Below are positions 1-5,301 of a stretch of DNA of 6,915 nt, in pieces. The notes beneath the pieces were generated by a model. The model was not told the DNA's origin and made no database searches. It saw nothing but the letters and a program-made list of their open reading frames with translations. Origin of the DNA: an uncultured Bryobacterales bacterium (GTDB taxonomy: Bacteria; Acidobacteriota; Terriglobia; Bryobacterales; UBA6623); NCBI GenBank assembly GCA_946887065.1, contig CAMPKL010000191.1, positions 1-6,915 of the forward strand. Reading direction: 5' to 3'. The number at the start of each line of letters is the position of its first letter. The first letter of the stretch is position 1. A program made the position numbers and the translations under genes.

Positions 1-368
1 ACATAAAAGGCCGCAAGGGTTGCGGCAGCGCCAATTGCCGCCCCGATGGCGCGCCCGCGCCCGCGCTTCTGCGTATAGCTGAAGACCTTCAGTTGGTTCC
101 TCGCTAACGAGAGTTCCCCTTTGGGGTAAAGAGCGCCGTTGGAAGTCTTGTTCGCCTCGAAGCGCAGCTGATCCGCGGAGACGTCGAGGACGTGACCTCG
201 CAGCACCGTTCCGTCAGGCAGCACCGTGGAGACGATATGTCCGGCCAGGGCTGGTCCCAACTCGGCCCAGGGAACCTCGATTCGTTCCTGGGCCCTGGCG
301 GCGGGGGTTAGAATGGCGGCGGTCAGTATGGCGGCCGCTAGGGATGCGGTCAGTCGGAGCGATTTCAT
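1..368 (-). CDS. Exported protein of unknown function, 3' end cut by window edge
   Basis: The frame opens at an ATG (368-366) and stays open to the left edge, giving about 122 residues of an unfinished protein. The N terminus is a clear Sec signal peptide: M-K-S-L-R, then an alanine/leucine/isoleucine-rich core, then A-A-R-A before Q-E, so cleavage is likely near residue 26. The mature part begins E-R-I-E-V-P-W and has a segment (about residues 43-95) of alternating polar and hydrophobic residues. This includes D-G-T-V-L-R-G-H-V-L-D-V-S and could be a small beta domain. After Q-K-R-G-R-G-R comes a glycine/alanine-rich stretch (A-I-G-A-A-I-G-A-A-A) that looks like a glycine-zipper membrane segment and continues past the edge. 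I do not recognise a named family. The start is fixed by a strong Shine-Dalgarno. It lies downstream of the paralogue pair on the same strand, but the 178-bp gap and its own ribosome site argue for separate expression. Confidence 0.8.
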   Translation of the reverse strand, partial: MKSLRLTASLAAAILTAAILTPAARAQERIEVPWAELGPALAGHIVSTVLPDGTVLRGHVLDVSADQLRFEANKTSNGALYPKGELSLARNQLKVFSYTQKRGRGRAIGAAIGAAATLAAFY

Positions 369-546
369 TGGCCTCCTCCTTCGTCCTCTACCTACCCATG
401 TGCGAAAGGCGACCGGATCGGCTCATGGTTCAAGAAGAATTTCCCGTGGTTGCTTGTGGCGACGGCAGGACCAATTCCGTCTGAGGCCTTGGCATTTGAC
501 CCCTCTCTGGCGTTCGGGGCTCGGTTGGTTCGGATGTCCGGACGTC
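369..546. other. Intergenic gap between paralogue A and the exported-protein gene
   Basis: These 178 bases separate the stop of the 547-963 gene from the start of the 1-368 gene, both on the minus strand. Apart from the Shine-Dalgarno at its left end I see no convincing promoter hexamer pair and no hairpin followed by a T-run. An 8-bp perfect palindrome (GTCCGGAC, 536-543) lies just after the stop of the upstream gene but is too short and lacks the T-run of a terminator. It presumably holds the promoter of the exported-protein gene, which I cannot place. Confidence 0.4.
375..380 (-). promoter_or_regulatory. Strong Shine-Dalgarno of the exported-protein gene
   Basis: Read on the minus strand the sequence is AGGAGGAGGCCA followed by ATG. 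A perfect AGGAGG core lies six bases before the start codon. It decides the start at 368 and contrasts with the neighbouring paralogues, which have no such site. Confidence 0.75.
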
Positions 547-963
547 TTACAAGGAGACGATTTGCACAGACTTGATGCGTGAGGTCAATACGCTGCGTCC
601 GGAGCGGTCGACTAACTGGAGGCGCATGCTGGGGGCGATGTAGCAGTCTTGCAGCGTTGTGTCTAGCCAGCGAGTTCCGGTCAGGCTGACGCGCATCGGC
701 AGCGGGCAGTAGATGGGGTGTCCGCTGATTTCGACGGTGTTGGGGGCGACGTGGACAATGCGGTACACGCTGTTTGCCGTTGCCGCCTCGATCACGGCGC
801 CGAGAGGGGTCTTCGAAAGAAAGATGCCGGCGTCGATACCGGTTTGCGTCGCCTCAAGGTTTCGGGGTACGAGGGCGCCGGAGTCCTCTTGGTTCGAGTC
901 ACTGACGAGGGTGACCCCCGCCAATCCGTTCATGGCGATGGTTTGCGGTCCTTGGTCCGGCAT
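547..963 (-). CDS. Conserved hypothetical protein, tandem paralogue A (138 aa)
   Basis: A 138-residue soluble protein with no signal peptide or membrane segment. It aligns without gaps to the product of 1027-1440, with about 65 identities in 137 positions counted by hand, so the two arose by tandem duplication. Conserved blocks are M-P-D at the start, L-A-G-x-T-x-V-S-D (14-22), I-E-A-x-T-A-N-x-V-Y-R (about 58-68), E-I-S-G-H-P-x-Y-C-P (about 77-86) with a shared cysteine, W-L-D, and V-D-R-S-G-R-S-V-x-T-S near the C terminus. The C-terminal two thirds look like a compact beta domain. Similar short acidobacterial proteins with a V-Y-R ... G-H-P-x-x-C-P pattern exist to my recollection, but I know no function. 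The start is supported by the shared M-P-D rather than by a ribosome site: the bases before ATG (TCTCTCCCC) contain no Shine-Dalgarno. It lies 63 bp downstream of its paralogue. Confidence 0.8.
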   Translation of the reverse strand: MPDQGPQTIAMNGLAGVTLVSDSNQEDSGALVPRNLEATQTGIDAGIFLSKTPLGAVIEAATANSVYRIVHVAPNTVEISGHPIYCPLPMRVSLTGTRWLDTTLQDCYIAPSMRLQLVDRSGRSVLTSRIKSVQIVSL

Positions 964-981
964 GGGGAGAGAATGCCATAA
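964..981 (-). promoter_or_regulatory. Conserved upstream block of paralogue A
   Basis: On the minus strand the bases before the ATG at 963 read TTATGGCA-TT-CTC-TCCCC. The same pattern (TTATGGCA, two bases, CTC, five bases, ATGCCGGA) precedes the other paralogue at identical spacing, although much of the surrounding coding DNA has diverged. TATGGC could act as a -10 hexamer for an almost leaderless transcript, since its end is 11 bases before the ATG. I find no good -35 partner. Promoter function is inference; the repeat itself is seen directly. Confidence 0.4.
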
Positions 982-1026
982 CCCTGGGGCAAAAGCCAGC
1001 GGGCTGCGAATGGACGTGCGGAAAGG

Positions 1027-1440
1027 CTAAGAGACGACTTGGATCGACTGTATTTTTGAAGTTACGACGCTGCGTCCGGATCGGTCGACAAACTGGATGC
1101 TCATGCCCGGAGCAAGGAAGGGGCTCTCGGAGGATTGGTCGAGCCAGCAGGTGCCGCCGATTTGAATGGAAACAGGATGCGGGCAGTACTTGGGATGTCC
1201 GCTGATCTCGATCAAGCCCCGTTGAGCATGGAGGAGCCGATAGACGTTGTTGGCTGTTCGGGCCTCGATCTGAGTGCCGACCGGGGTCTCGGTGAGCAGG
1301 ATTCCGATGCCGCTGGCTTTTTGGAGGACTTTTGCGTGGGAGGCCGTCATGGTTCTTGAGTCAGCCCGGTTTTTGTCGCTAACGAAGGTAATTCCGGCTA
1401 GCTCCAAGGTCAAAATCGCCTCTCTGGTTGGATCCGGCAT
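1027..1440 (-). CDS. Conserved hypothetical protein, tandem paralogue B (137 aa)
   Basis: The upstream member of the tandem pair, 137 residues, soluble, with no signal peptide. It matches the 547-963 product along its full length without a gap. Key shared segments are L-A-G-I-T-F-V-S-D (14-22), I-E-A-R-T-A-N-N-V-Y-R, E-I-S-G-H-P-K-Y-C-P, W-L-D and V-D-R-S-G-R-S-V-V-T-S. The most variable part is about residues 23-45, which may be a linker between a short N-terminal strand region and the C-terminal domain. No function can be assigned. The ATG at 1440 is chosen because M-P-D is shared with the paralogue; the preceding bases (GACTCACTTT) have no Shine-Dalgarno. It is divergent from rocD, with a 110-bp region between the two starts that must hold both promoters. 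Confidence 0.8.
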   Translation of the reverse strand: MPDPTREAILTLELAGITFVSDKNRADSRTMTASHAKVLQKASGIGILLTETPVGTQIEARTANNVYRLLHAQRGLIEISGHPKYCPHPVSIQIGGTCWLDQSSESPFLAPGMSIQFVDRSGRSVVTSKIQSIQVVS

Positions 1441-1458
1441 AAAGTGAGTCTGCCATAA
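1441..1458 (-). promoter_or_regulatory. Conserved upstream block of paralogue B
   Basis: On the minus strand the bases read TTATGGCA-GA-CTC-ACTTT and then ATG at 1440. This matches the block in front of paralogue A in sequence and spacing. The ATG inside TTATGGCA is out of frame with the gene and opens a 25-codon ORF (1456-1379) overlapping the gene start. The equivalent ATG before paralogue A opens a similar overlapping ORF. A role as -10 element or as an upstream ORF start is possible; neither is shown. Confidence 0.4.
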
Positions 1459-1487
1459 GAAGCGCTTGGGGCCACTCAGGTGAATTA

Positions 1488-1513
1488 CCGTCTCTTGCCC
1501 GGTACAGACGGGC
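1488..1513 (+). promoter_or_regulatory. Small overlapping dyads upstream of rocD
   Basis: CCGTCT (1488-1493) is complementary to AGACGG (1506-1511). A second short stem, GCCCG (1497-1501) with CGGGC (1509-1513), shares the right arm, so the two hairpins exclude each other. They lie 40-60 bases before the start codon. This could be an operator or a leader structure, but stems of 5-6 bp are expected by chance in GC-rich DNA. Confidence 0.15.
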
Positions 1514-1550
1514 CCTGCGACACTGGAAGAGACCGGGGAGCGGGTTGGAT

Positions 1551-2759
1551 ATGACGCAAATGACGCAGAACGAGACAGAGCGGCTGCTGGCCCTAGAGGA
1601 TGAATGGGGAGCGCACAACTATCACCCGCTGGACGTTGTCGTACACCGTGCGGAAGGCCCCTGGGTTTATAGCGTCGAGGGCGATCGCTATTTGGACTGC
1701 TTGAGCGCGTATTCAGCGGTCAACCAGGGCCATTGTCACCCGAAAATTTTGGCGGCGTTGAAGGAACAGGCCGAGTTGGTCACGCTGACTTCCAGGGCGT
1801 TTCGAAATGACCAATCGCCTCTGTTTTACAAGGAGTTGGCCGAGTATTGCGGTTTGGACATCGTGCTGCCCATGAACACGGGCGCGGAAGCGGTTGAGAC
1901 GGCGATCAAGGCGGCGCGCCGCTGGGGCTACACCAGCAAGGGGATCCCGGCCGGACAGGCTGAGATCATCGTCTGCCACGGCAACTTCCATGGCCGTACG
2001 ACTACGATCGTCGGCTTCTCATCGGATGAGTTGAGCCGCGACGGCTTCGGGCCATTCGCGCCGGGCTTCAGGTCAATACCATTTGGCGACGCGGCGGCGC
2101 TTGAGGCGGCGATCGGGCCAAACACCTGTGGTTTTTTGGTGGAGCCGATTCAGTGCGAAGCGGGCATCAACATCCCGCCGAAGGGCTTTCTGAAGGCCGC
2201 GGAAGAAATTTGCAAACGGCGCAACGTCTTGTTGGTGCTGGATGAGATCCAGACGGGACTGGGGCGCACGGGCAGGCGCATGTGCGCCGACCACGAAGGC
2301 GTGGTTCCGGATGCATTCATCTTGGGCAAGGCGCTGTCGGGCGGATTTTACCCGGTATCGGCAGTGGTTGCGCGGCGGGAGGTATTGGAAGTATTCGCGC
2401 CGGGCAGCCACGGATCGACTTACGGCGGCAACCCGTTGGGATGCGCCGTGGCGCGGACGGCGCTGCGCGTGTTGGAGGAGGAATCGCTTGCCGAGCGTTC
2501 GGCGGAGTTGGGCGCCTGGTTTTTGGCGGAGTTACTGAAGATTAACCATCCCGCCATCAAAGAGGTCCGAGGGTTGGGTCTGCTGGTGGGATTGGAGCTG
2601 AACGTTCCGGCGAGACCCTATTGCGAACGCCTGCAAGAACTGGGGCTGCTTTGCAAAGAGACACATGAGTTCGTGATTCGCCTCGCGCCGCCGCTGGTGG
2701 TCAAGAAGGACGAACTAGAGTGGGCGGTTAGCCGGATTCGGGAAGCCTTCGCGTCTTAG
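1551..2759 (+). CDS. rocD: Ornithine--oxo-acid aminotransferase
   Basis: A class III (fold type I) PLP-dependent aminotransferase that moves the delta-amino group of ornithine to 2-oxoglutarate, giving glutamate-5-semialdehyde and glutamate; it acts in the cytoplasm. The match to the ornithine aminotransferase family runs along the whole length, including [52 protein letters not shown] and H-G-S-T-Y-G-G-N-P. Numbered from the TTG at 1545 (404 aa), the residues equivalent to the human enzyme are Y26, Y56, R151, E205, D233 (cofactor ring), K262 (Schiff base), T292 and R379, all present. One oddity is C204 where the family usually has glycine in E-P-I-Q-G-E-A-G. Possible starts are TTG 1545, ATG 1551 and ATG 1560. 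GGGGAG at 1535-1540 precedes them; I prefer ATG 1551, giving 402 residues. The gene is complete. The next gene follows after 28 bp on the same strand. Confidence 0.95.
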   Translation: MTQMTQNETERLLALEDEWGAHNYHPLDVVVHRAEGPWVYSVEGDRYLDCLSAYSAVNQGHCHPKILAALKEQAELVTLTSRAFRNDQSPLFYKELAEYCGLDIVLPMNTGAEAVETAIKAARRWGYTSKGIPAGQAEIIVCHGNFHGRTTTIVGFSSDELSRDGFGPFAPGFRSIPFGDAAALEAAIGPNTCGFLVEPIQCEAGINIPPKGFLKAAEEICKRRNVLLVLDEIQTGLGRTGRRMCADHEGVVPDAFILGKALSGGFYPVSAVVARREVLEVFAPGSHGSTYGGNPLGCAVARTALRVLEEESLAERSAELGAWFLAELLKINHPAIKEVRGLGLLVGLELNVPARPYCERLQELGLLCKETHEFVIRLAPPLVVKKDELEWAVSRIREAFAS

Positions 2760-2773
2760 ACGTTGATCAGCAG

Positions 2774-2782
2774 AGGAAGGAG
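2774..2782 (+). promoter_or_regulatory. Shine-Dalgarno deciding the start of the SnoaL-like gene
   Basis: AGGAAGGAG ends five bases before the ATG at 2788. It overlaps the in-frame GTG at 2782, so that earlier codon cannot be the start and the ATG is selected. Confidence 0.7.
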
Positions 2783-2787
2783 TGGAC

Positions 2788-3165
2788 ATGCCGACCGTTT
2801 CCGAGATCGCCAACGACCTGGTGAAACATTGCCGCAAGGGCGAATTCGCCGCGGTATTAGACAAGCACTATTCCAAAGATATTGTCAGCATTGAGCCCGT
2901 TGCCGGTCCCAACATGCCGGCCAAGCAAGAAGGCATTGCGGCCATCCGCGCCAAGAATGAGTGGTGGGTGGCCAATCACGACATGCATAGCGCCAGTGTG
3001 GAAGGGCCATTCGTGAGCGAGGAGCAGTTCGCGGTGCGCTTCAAGTTCGACGTGACCTTCAAGCCCACCGCCAAGCGGATGCAGATGACGGAGATGGCGC
3101 TGTACACGGTGAAGGACGGAAAGATCGTCCAGGAAGAGTTTTTCTATAACATGCCGGGATCTTAG
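2788..3165 (+). CDS. SnoaL-like / NTF2-fold protein (125 aa)
   Basis: A 125-residue cytoplasmic protein with the layout of the SnoaL-like part of the NTF2 superfamily. The first helix is amphipathic (V-S-E-I-A-N-D-L-V-K-H-C-R-K-G-E-F). Then comes H-Y-S-K-D-I-V-S-I-E-P, the usual 'site of trouble' strand of these proteins, then the helix E-G-I-A-A-I-R-A-K-N-E-W-W (48-60). The rest is beta strands (V-E-G-P-F-V, F-A-V-R-F-K-F-D-V-T-F, M-A-L-Y-T-V-K-D-G-K-I-V-Q-E-E-F-F-Y) forming the cone-shaped sheet. Members range from small-molecule isomerases and cyclases to stress proteins of unknown role, and no catalytic set is evident here, so the substrate is unknown. It lies 28 bp after rocD on the same strand and may be co-transcribed with it. 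The start is ATG 2788, set by the ribosome site. Confidence 0.8.
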   Translation: MPTVSEIANDLVKHCRKGEFAAVLDKHYSKDIVSIEPVAGPNMPAKQEGIAAIRAKNEWWVANHDMHSASVEGPFVSEEQFAVRFKFDVTFKPTAKRMQMTEMALYTVKDGKIVQEEFFYNMPGS

Positions 3166-3183
3166 GCCGGCAAACTCTGCCGC

Positions 3184-3189
3184 TACAAT
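3184..3189 (+). promoter_or_regulatory. Putative -10 element (TACAAT) for the DUF167 gene
   Basis: TACAAT differs from the bacterial -10 consensus at one base and ends seven bases before the TTG start at 3197. That would place transcription initiation at or one base before the start codon. No Shine-Dalgarno is visible in this 31-bp gap and no good -35 is seen. A leaderless transcript beginning here is inference. Confidence 0.35.
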
Positions 3190-3196
3190 CGAACGA

Positions 3197-3466
3197 TTGT
3201 CCAAAGTTACGCTGCGAGTTCAGCCTGGGGCGTCGCGGGACGCCGTGATCGGCAAGGCCGGCGATGAATGGAAGATTGCCGTCACCGCCCCGCCGATAGA
3301 TGGGCGCGCGAACAAAGCCTGCGTCGCTTTTTTGAGCAAGCTTCTTGGCTGCGCCAAGAGGGATATAGAACTGGTGAACGGCGAAAAGAGCCGCTCGAAG
3401 ACCTTTGAGATAGCGGGCATGACGGCGGAGCGAGTCGAAGCCCGCCTGGCGGAAGCGATCAAATGA
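3197..3466 (+). CDS. DUF167 / YggU (UPF0235) family protein
   Basis: A small soluble protein of 89 residues, close to the family's usual 90-100. Family hallmarks are V-Q-P-G-A-S-R-D (8-15), A-P-P-I-D-G-R-A-N-K-A (31-41) and V-N-G-E-K-S-R-S-K (60-68). Members are widespread in bacteria, archaea and eukaryotes but have no established biochemical role. The start is a TTG at 3197: it gives the expected N terminus (S-K-V-T-L-R-V-Q-P-G-A), and no other start precedes that conserved motif. There is no Shine-Dalgarno, but TACAAT lies just upstream. The stop codon overlaps the next gene's start (ATGA, 3463-3466), so translation of the peptidase is probably coupled to this gene. The family call is firm; the function is unknown. 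Confidence 0.88.
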   Translation: MSKVTLRVQPGASRDAVIGKAGDEWKIAVTAPPIDGRANKACVAFLSKLLGCAKRDIELVNGEKSRSKTFEIAGMTAERVEARLAEAIK

Positions 3467-4635
3467 ACCTTGAGGAAATACAAGCACAATTGCGTGAAGA
3501 GGGCCTGGACGGCTGGTTGTTCTTCGACCACCACCACAGGGACCCGATCGCCTATCGAGTGCTGGGATTGCCGGCGGACGCGCACGTTTCCCGGCGTTGG
3601 TATTACTGGCTGCCGGCGGAGGGCGAGCCGGTTCGAATTGTTCATGCCATCGAGCCCTGGACGCTGGAGCGCCTGCCGGGACGTAAACAACGCTACTCAA
3701 GCTGGAAGCAGCAGCGCACGACGTTGGCGCAAGCACTGGGGGATGCCCATCGCATCGCCATGCAGTATTCCGAGAACTGCATGATCCCATACGTCTCGTT
3801 AGTCGACGCCGGCACGGTCGAATTGGTTCGCAGCCTGGGCAAGGAAGTCGTCAGTTCGGCTTCGCTCGTGCAGTATTTCGAGGCGCGTTGGACCGAGGCG
3901 CAGTTCGCGCAACACAAGGAGGCAGGCGTGGCGGTCGATGCGACTCGCCGCGAGGCTTTTGAGTTGATCGGCGAACGATTGAAGGCGGGACAAGAGATTA
4001 CGGAGCGACAGGTCGCGGACTTCATTTTGCAGCGCTTCAGCGAGCGCGGCCTGGTTACCGCCGACGGTCCGATTGTGGCCGTCAACGCCAATAGCGGCGA
4101 TCCGCACTACACGCCGGGCGATCCGTCGTCGCCGATCTACCAGGGCGACTTCGTGTTAATCGACCTATGGGCCAAACTCAATCAGCCGGAGGCCGTCTAT
4201 TACGACGTAACCTGGACCGGATACTGCGGCGCGGAGCCGCGCGGCGACATACAGCTTGTGTTCGAGGCGGTGCGGGACGCCCGCGATGCGGGCTTGGCCG
4301 CGGTCGACAAAGCGATCCGGGAGGGACGCCCGATTGCGGGTTTCGAAGTCGATGATATTGTTCGCAAACACATCGCGGCGAATGGCTACGGCGACTTCTT
4401 CATTCACCGGACGGGTCATTCGATCGGCGAGGACGTGCATGGCAACGGGGCCAACATGGACAACCTAGAGACGCACGACGACCGACCGATCATTCCCGGT
4501 ACCTGCTTCTCGATTGAGCCTGGCGTTTACCTCGATTCGTTCGGGGTTCGCAGCGAGATCAACTGCTACGTCTCGGCATCGGGCGCAGCCGCCACGGGCG
4601 AGGTTCAGCAAGAGATCGTGCCGATCGGCTCGTAG
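3463..4635 (+). CDS. M24 family metallopeptidase (Xaa-Pro aminopeptidase/dipeptidase type)
   Basis: A 390-residue cytoplasmic 'pita-bread' metallopeptidase. The creatinase-like N-terminal domain covers about residues 1-140 (L-D-G-W-L-F-F-D-H near the start). The catalytic domain follows from W-T-E-A-Q (about 143) to the end. All five ligands of the two-metal centre can be placed: D234 (L-I-D-L-W), D248 (Y-Y-D-V-T-W), H319 (T-G-H-S-I-G), E352 (S-I-E-P-G-V-Y) and E365 (R-S-E-I-N). H215 (P-H-Y-T-P-G) fits the usual substrate-side histidine. The two aspartates are 14 residues apart rather than the canonical 11, because of a short L-N-Q-P-E insertion. Family members remove or release residues next to proline; the exact specificity (aminopeptidase, dipeptidase, or creatinase-like non-peptidase) cannot be read from the sequence. 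The ATG overlaps the DUF167 stop by 4 bp, so the two are almost certainly co-translated. Confidence 0.9.
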   Translation: MNLEEIQAQLREEGLDGWLFFDHHHRDPIAYRVLGLPADAHVSRRWYYWLPAEGEPVRIVHAIEPWTLERLPGRKQRYSSWKQQRTTLAQALGDAHRIAMQYSENCMIPYVSLVDAGTVELVRSLGKEVVSSASLVQYFEARWTEAQFAQHKEAGVAVDATRREAFELIGERLKAGQEITERQVADFILQRFSERGLVTADGPIVAVNANSGDPHYTPGDPSSPIYQGDFVLIDLWAKLNQPEAVYYDVTWTGYCGAEPRGDIQLVFEAVRDARDAGLAAVDKAIREGRPIAGFEVDDIVRKHIAANGYGDFFIHRTGHSIGEDVHGNGANMDNLETHDDRPIIPGTCFSIEPGVYLDSFGVRSEINCYVSASGAAATGEVQQEIVPIGS

Positions 4636-4674
4636 AGCATCGATTCGGAGAGCATCAAAAGCCCTCGCGGTTGC

Positions 4675-4680
4675 TAGGAT
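4675..4680 (+). promoter_or_regulatory. Putative -10 element (TAGGAT) for the small membrane-protein pair
   Basis: GCTAGGAT sits 13 bases before the ATG at 4694 in a 58-bp gap. Its GCTAnnAT context resembles GCTACAAT before the DUF167 gene. No clear -35 and no Shine-Dalgarno are present. This is suggestive only. Confidence 0.25.
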
Positions 4681-4693
4681 GTAAAAAGCGGCG

Positions 4694-5119
4694 ATGACGG
4701 AAACCAAGGCGAAAAAATCTCAACGAGCGGCGCTGCATCCGCCGCAGAAATGGATCACGCCGGTGCTGTTGGGATGGCTTGTGCCCGGCGGCGGACATTT
4801 CTATCTCAAGCGCTGGAATCACGGCGGCCTGCTGCTGTTCTCGGTTGCGGGTATGTTCCTGTTCGGGCTCATGATGCGGGGGCGCATGTTCACGCCCGAG
4901 TCCGGTGATTTGTTCACGACCGTGGTGAACTACGGCGGGTACGTGGGCGATCTGGCGACGGGACTGCTCTACTTTCTGGCGTCGTGGCTCGGCTACTCGC
5001 AACCGCTGCTGGCATCGCCCGTTACCGATTACGGCACAAAGTTTTTGGTCTGCGCCGGCCTGTTAAACATCCTGGCGATGGTGGACGCCTATGAGATCGC
5101 CGTGGGAGAGAAACCCTGA
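4694..5119 (+). CDS. Small polytopic membrane protein, DUF6677-like
   Basis: A 141-residue inner-membrane protein with about four hydrophobic segments: roughly 21-38, 44-61, 85-101 and 116-133. A basic, lysine-rich N terminus (T-K-A-K-K-S-Q-R) suggests that end is cytoplasmic. The first segment carries G-W-L-V-P-G-G-G-H-F-Y-L-K-R-W-N-H-G-G (27-45), a Pro-Gly-rich motif followed by basic residues. It resembles the P-G-x-G-x-x-Y turn of TM2-type and related small membrane families. From memory this fits DUF6677, a family of unknown function found largely in Acidobacteriota; I am not certain of that number. Position 4694 is the only reasonable ATG, without a Shine-Dalgarno. Its stop shares one base with the next start (TGATG), so the two genes form a coupled pair. 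Confidence 0.8.
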   Translation: MTETKAKKSQRAALHPPQKWITPVLLGWLVPGGGHFYLKRWNHGGLLLFSVAGMFLFGLMMRGRMFTPESGDLFTTVVNYGGYVGDLATGLLYFLASWLGYSQPLLASPVTDYGTKFLVCAGLLNILAMVDAYEIAVGEKP

Positions 5120-5301
5120 TGTTTGTCGCCCTATCTCATTTTCAAGCCGCTTTGCTTTTTGCGTTTTTTACGTCCATCGTCATGGGCGTCATTGGTCGTG
5201 AAACGGACCACGAGAGACTGCGATACGGCGCGTACGTATTCGGCTGCTTCATGGCCGCGATTGTCGGCATCTCGTGGCTGATGTACATCGGTCACGGCTA
5301 G
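5119..5301 (+). CDS. Two-helix small membrane protein (60 aa)
   Basis: Sixty residues with two predicted membrane helices, about 9-26 (A-A-L-L-F-A-F-F-T-S-I-V-M-G) and 37-56 (Y-V-F-G-C-F-M-A-A-I-V-G-I-S-W-L). A charged loop, R-E-T-D-H-E-R-L-R, lies between them. The ATG at 5119 overlaps the stop of the upstream membrane-protein gene by one base, which argues strongly that this is a real, translationally coupled gene despite its length. The two products may interact in the membrane (inference). Its TAG stop at 5299-5301 interlocks with the stop of the convergent gdhA relic in the tetranucleotide CTAG. I recognise no family. Confidence 0.75.
   Translation: MFVALSHFQAALLFAFFTSIVMGVIGRETDHERLRYGAYVFGCFMAAIVGISWLMYIGHG

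Noticed and set aside
13..28. CCGCAA-GGG-TTGCGG hairpin which, on the minus strand, is followed by CCTTTTAT and looks like an intrinsic terminator
   Set aside because: It lies inside the open reading frame of the exported protein, which continues through it with a plausible glycine/alanine-rich segment. The T-run is only four bases.
403..538. Plus-strand open stretch reading K-G-D-R-I-G-S-W-F-K-K-N-F-P-W-L-L-V, resembling a hydrophobic protein fragment
   Set aside because: It has no start codon or ribosome site, matches nothing I recognise, and overlaps the regulatory region of the minus-strand gene. Most likely chance.
536..543. GTCCGGAC palindrome after the stop of paralogue A as a terminator
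   Set aside because: Only 8 bp with no loop and no T-run. Expected by chance in this base composition.
226..582. Plus-strand ORF of 118 codons
   Set aside because: Antisense to the signal-peptide gene and the intergenic gap. Its arginine- and alanine-rich composition is typical of a shadow frame.
3059..3790. Long minus-strand ORF (243 codons)
   Set aside because: Antisense to three well-supported plus-strand genes, and it shows no domain signature. A GC-rich shadow frame.
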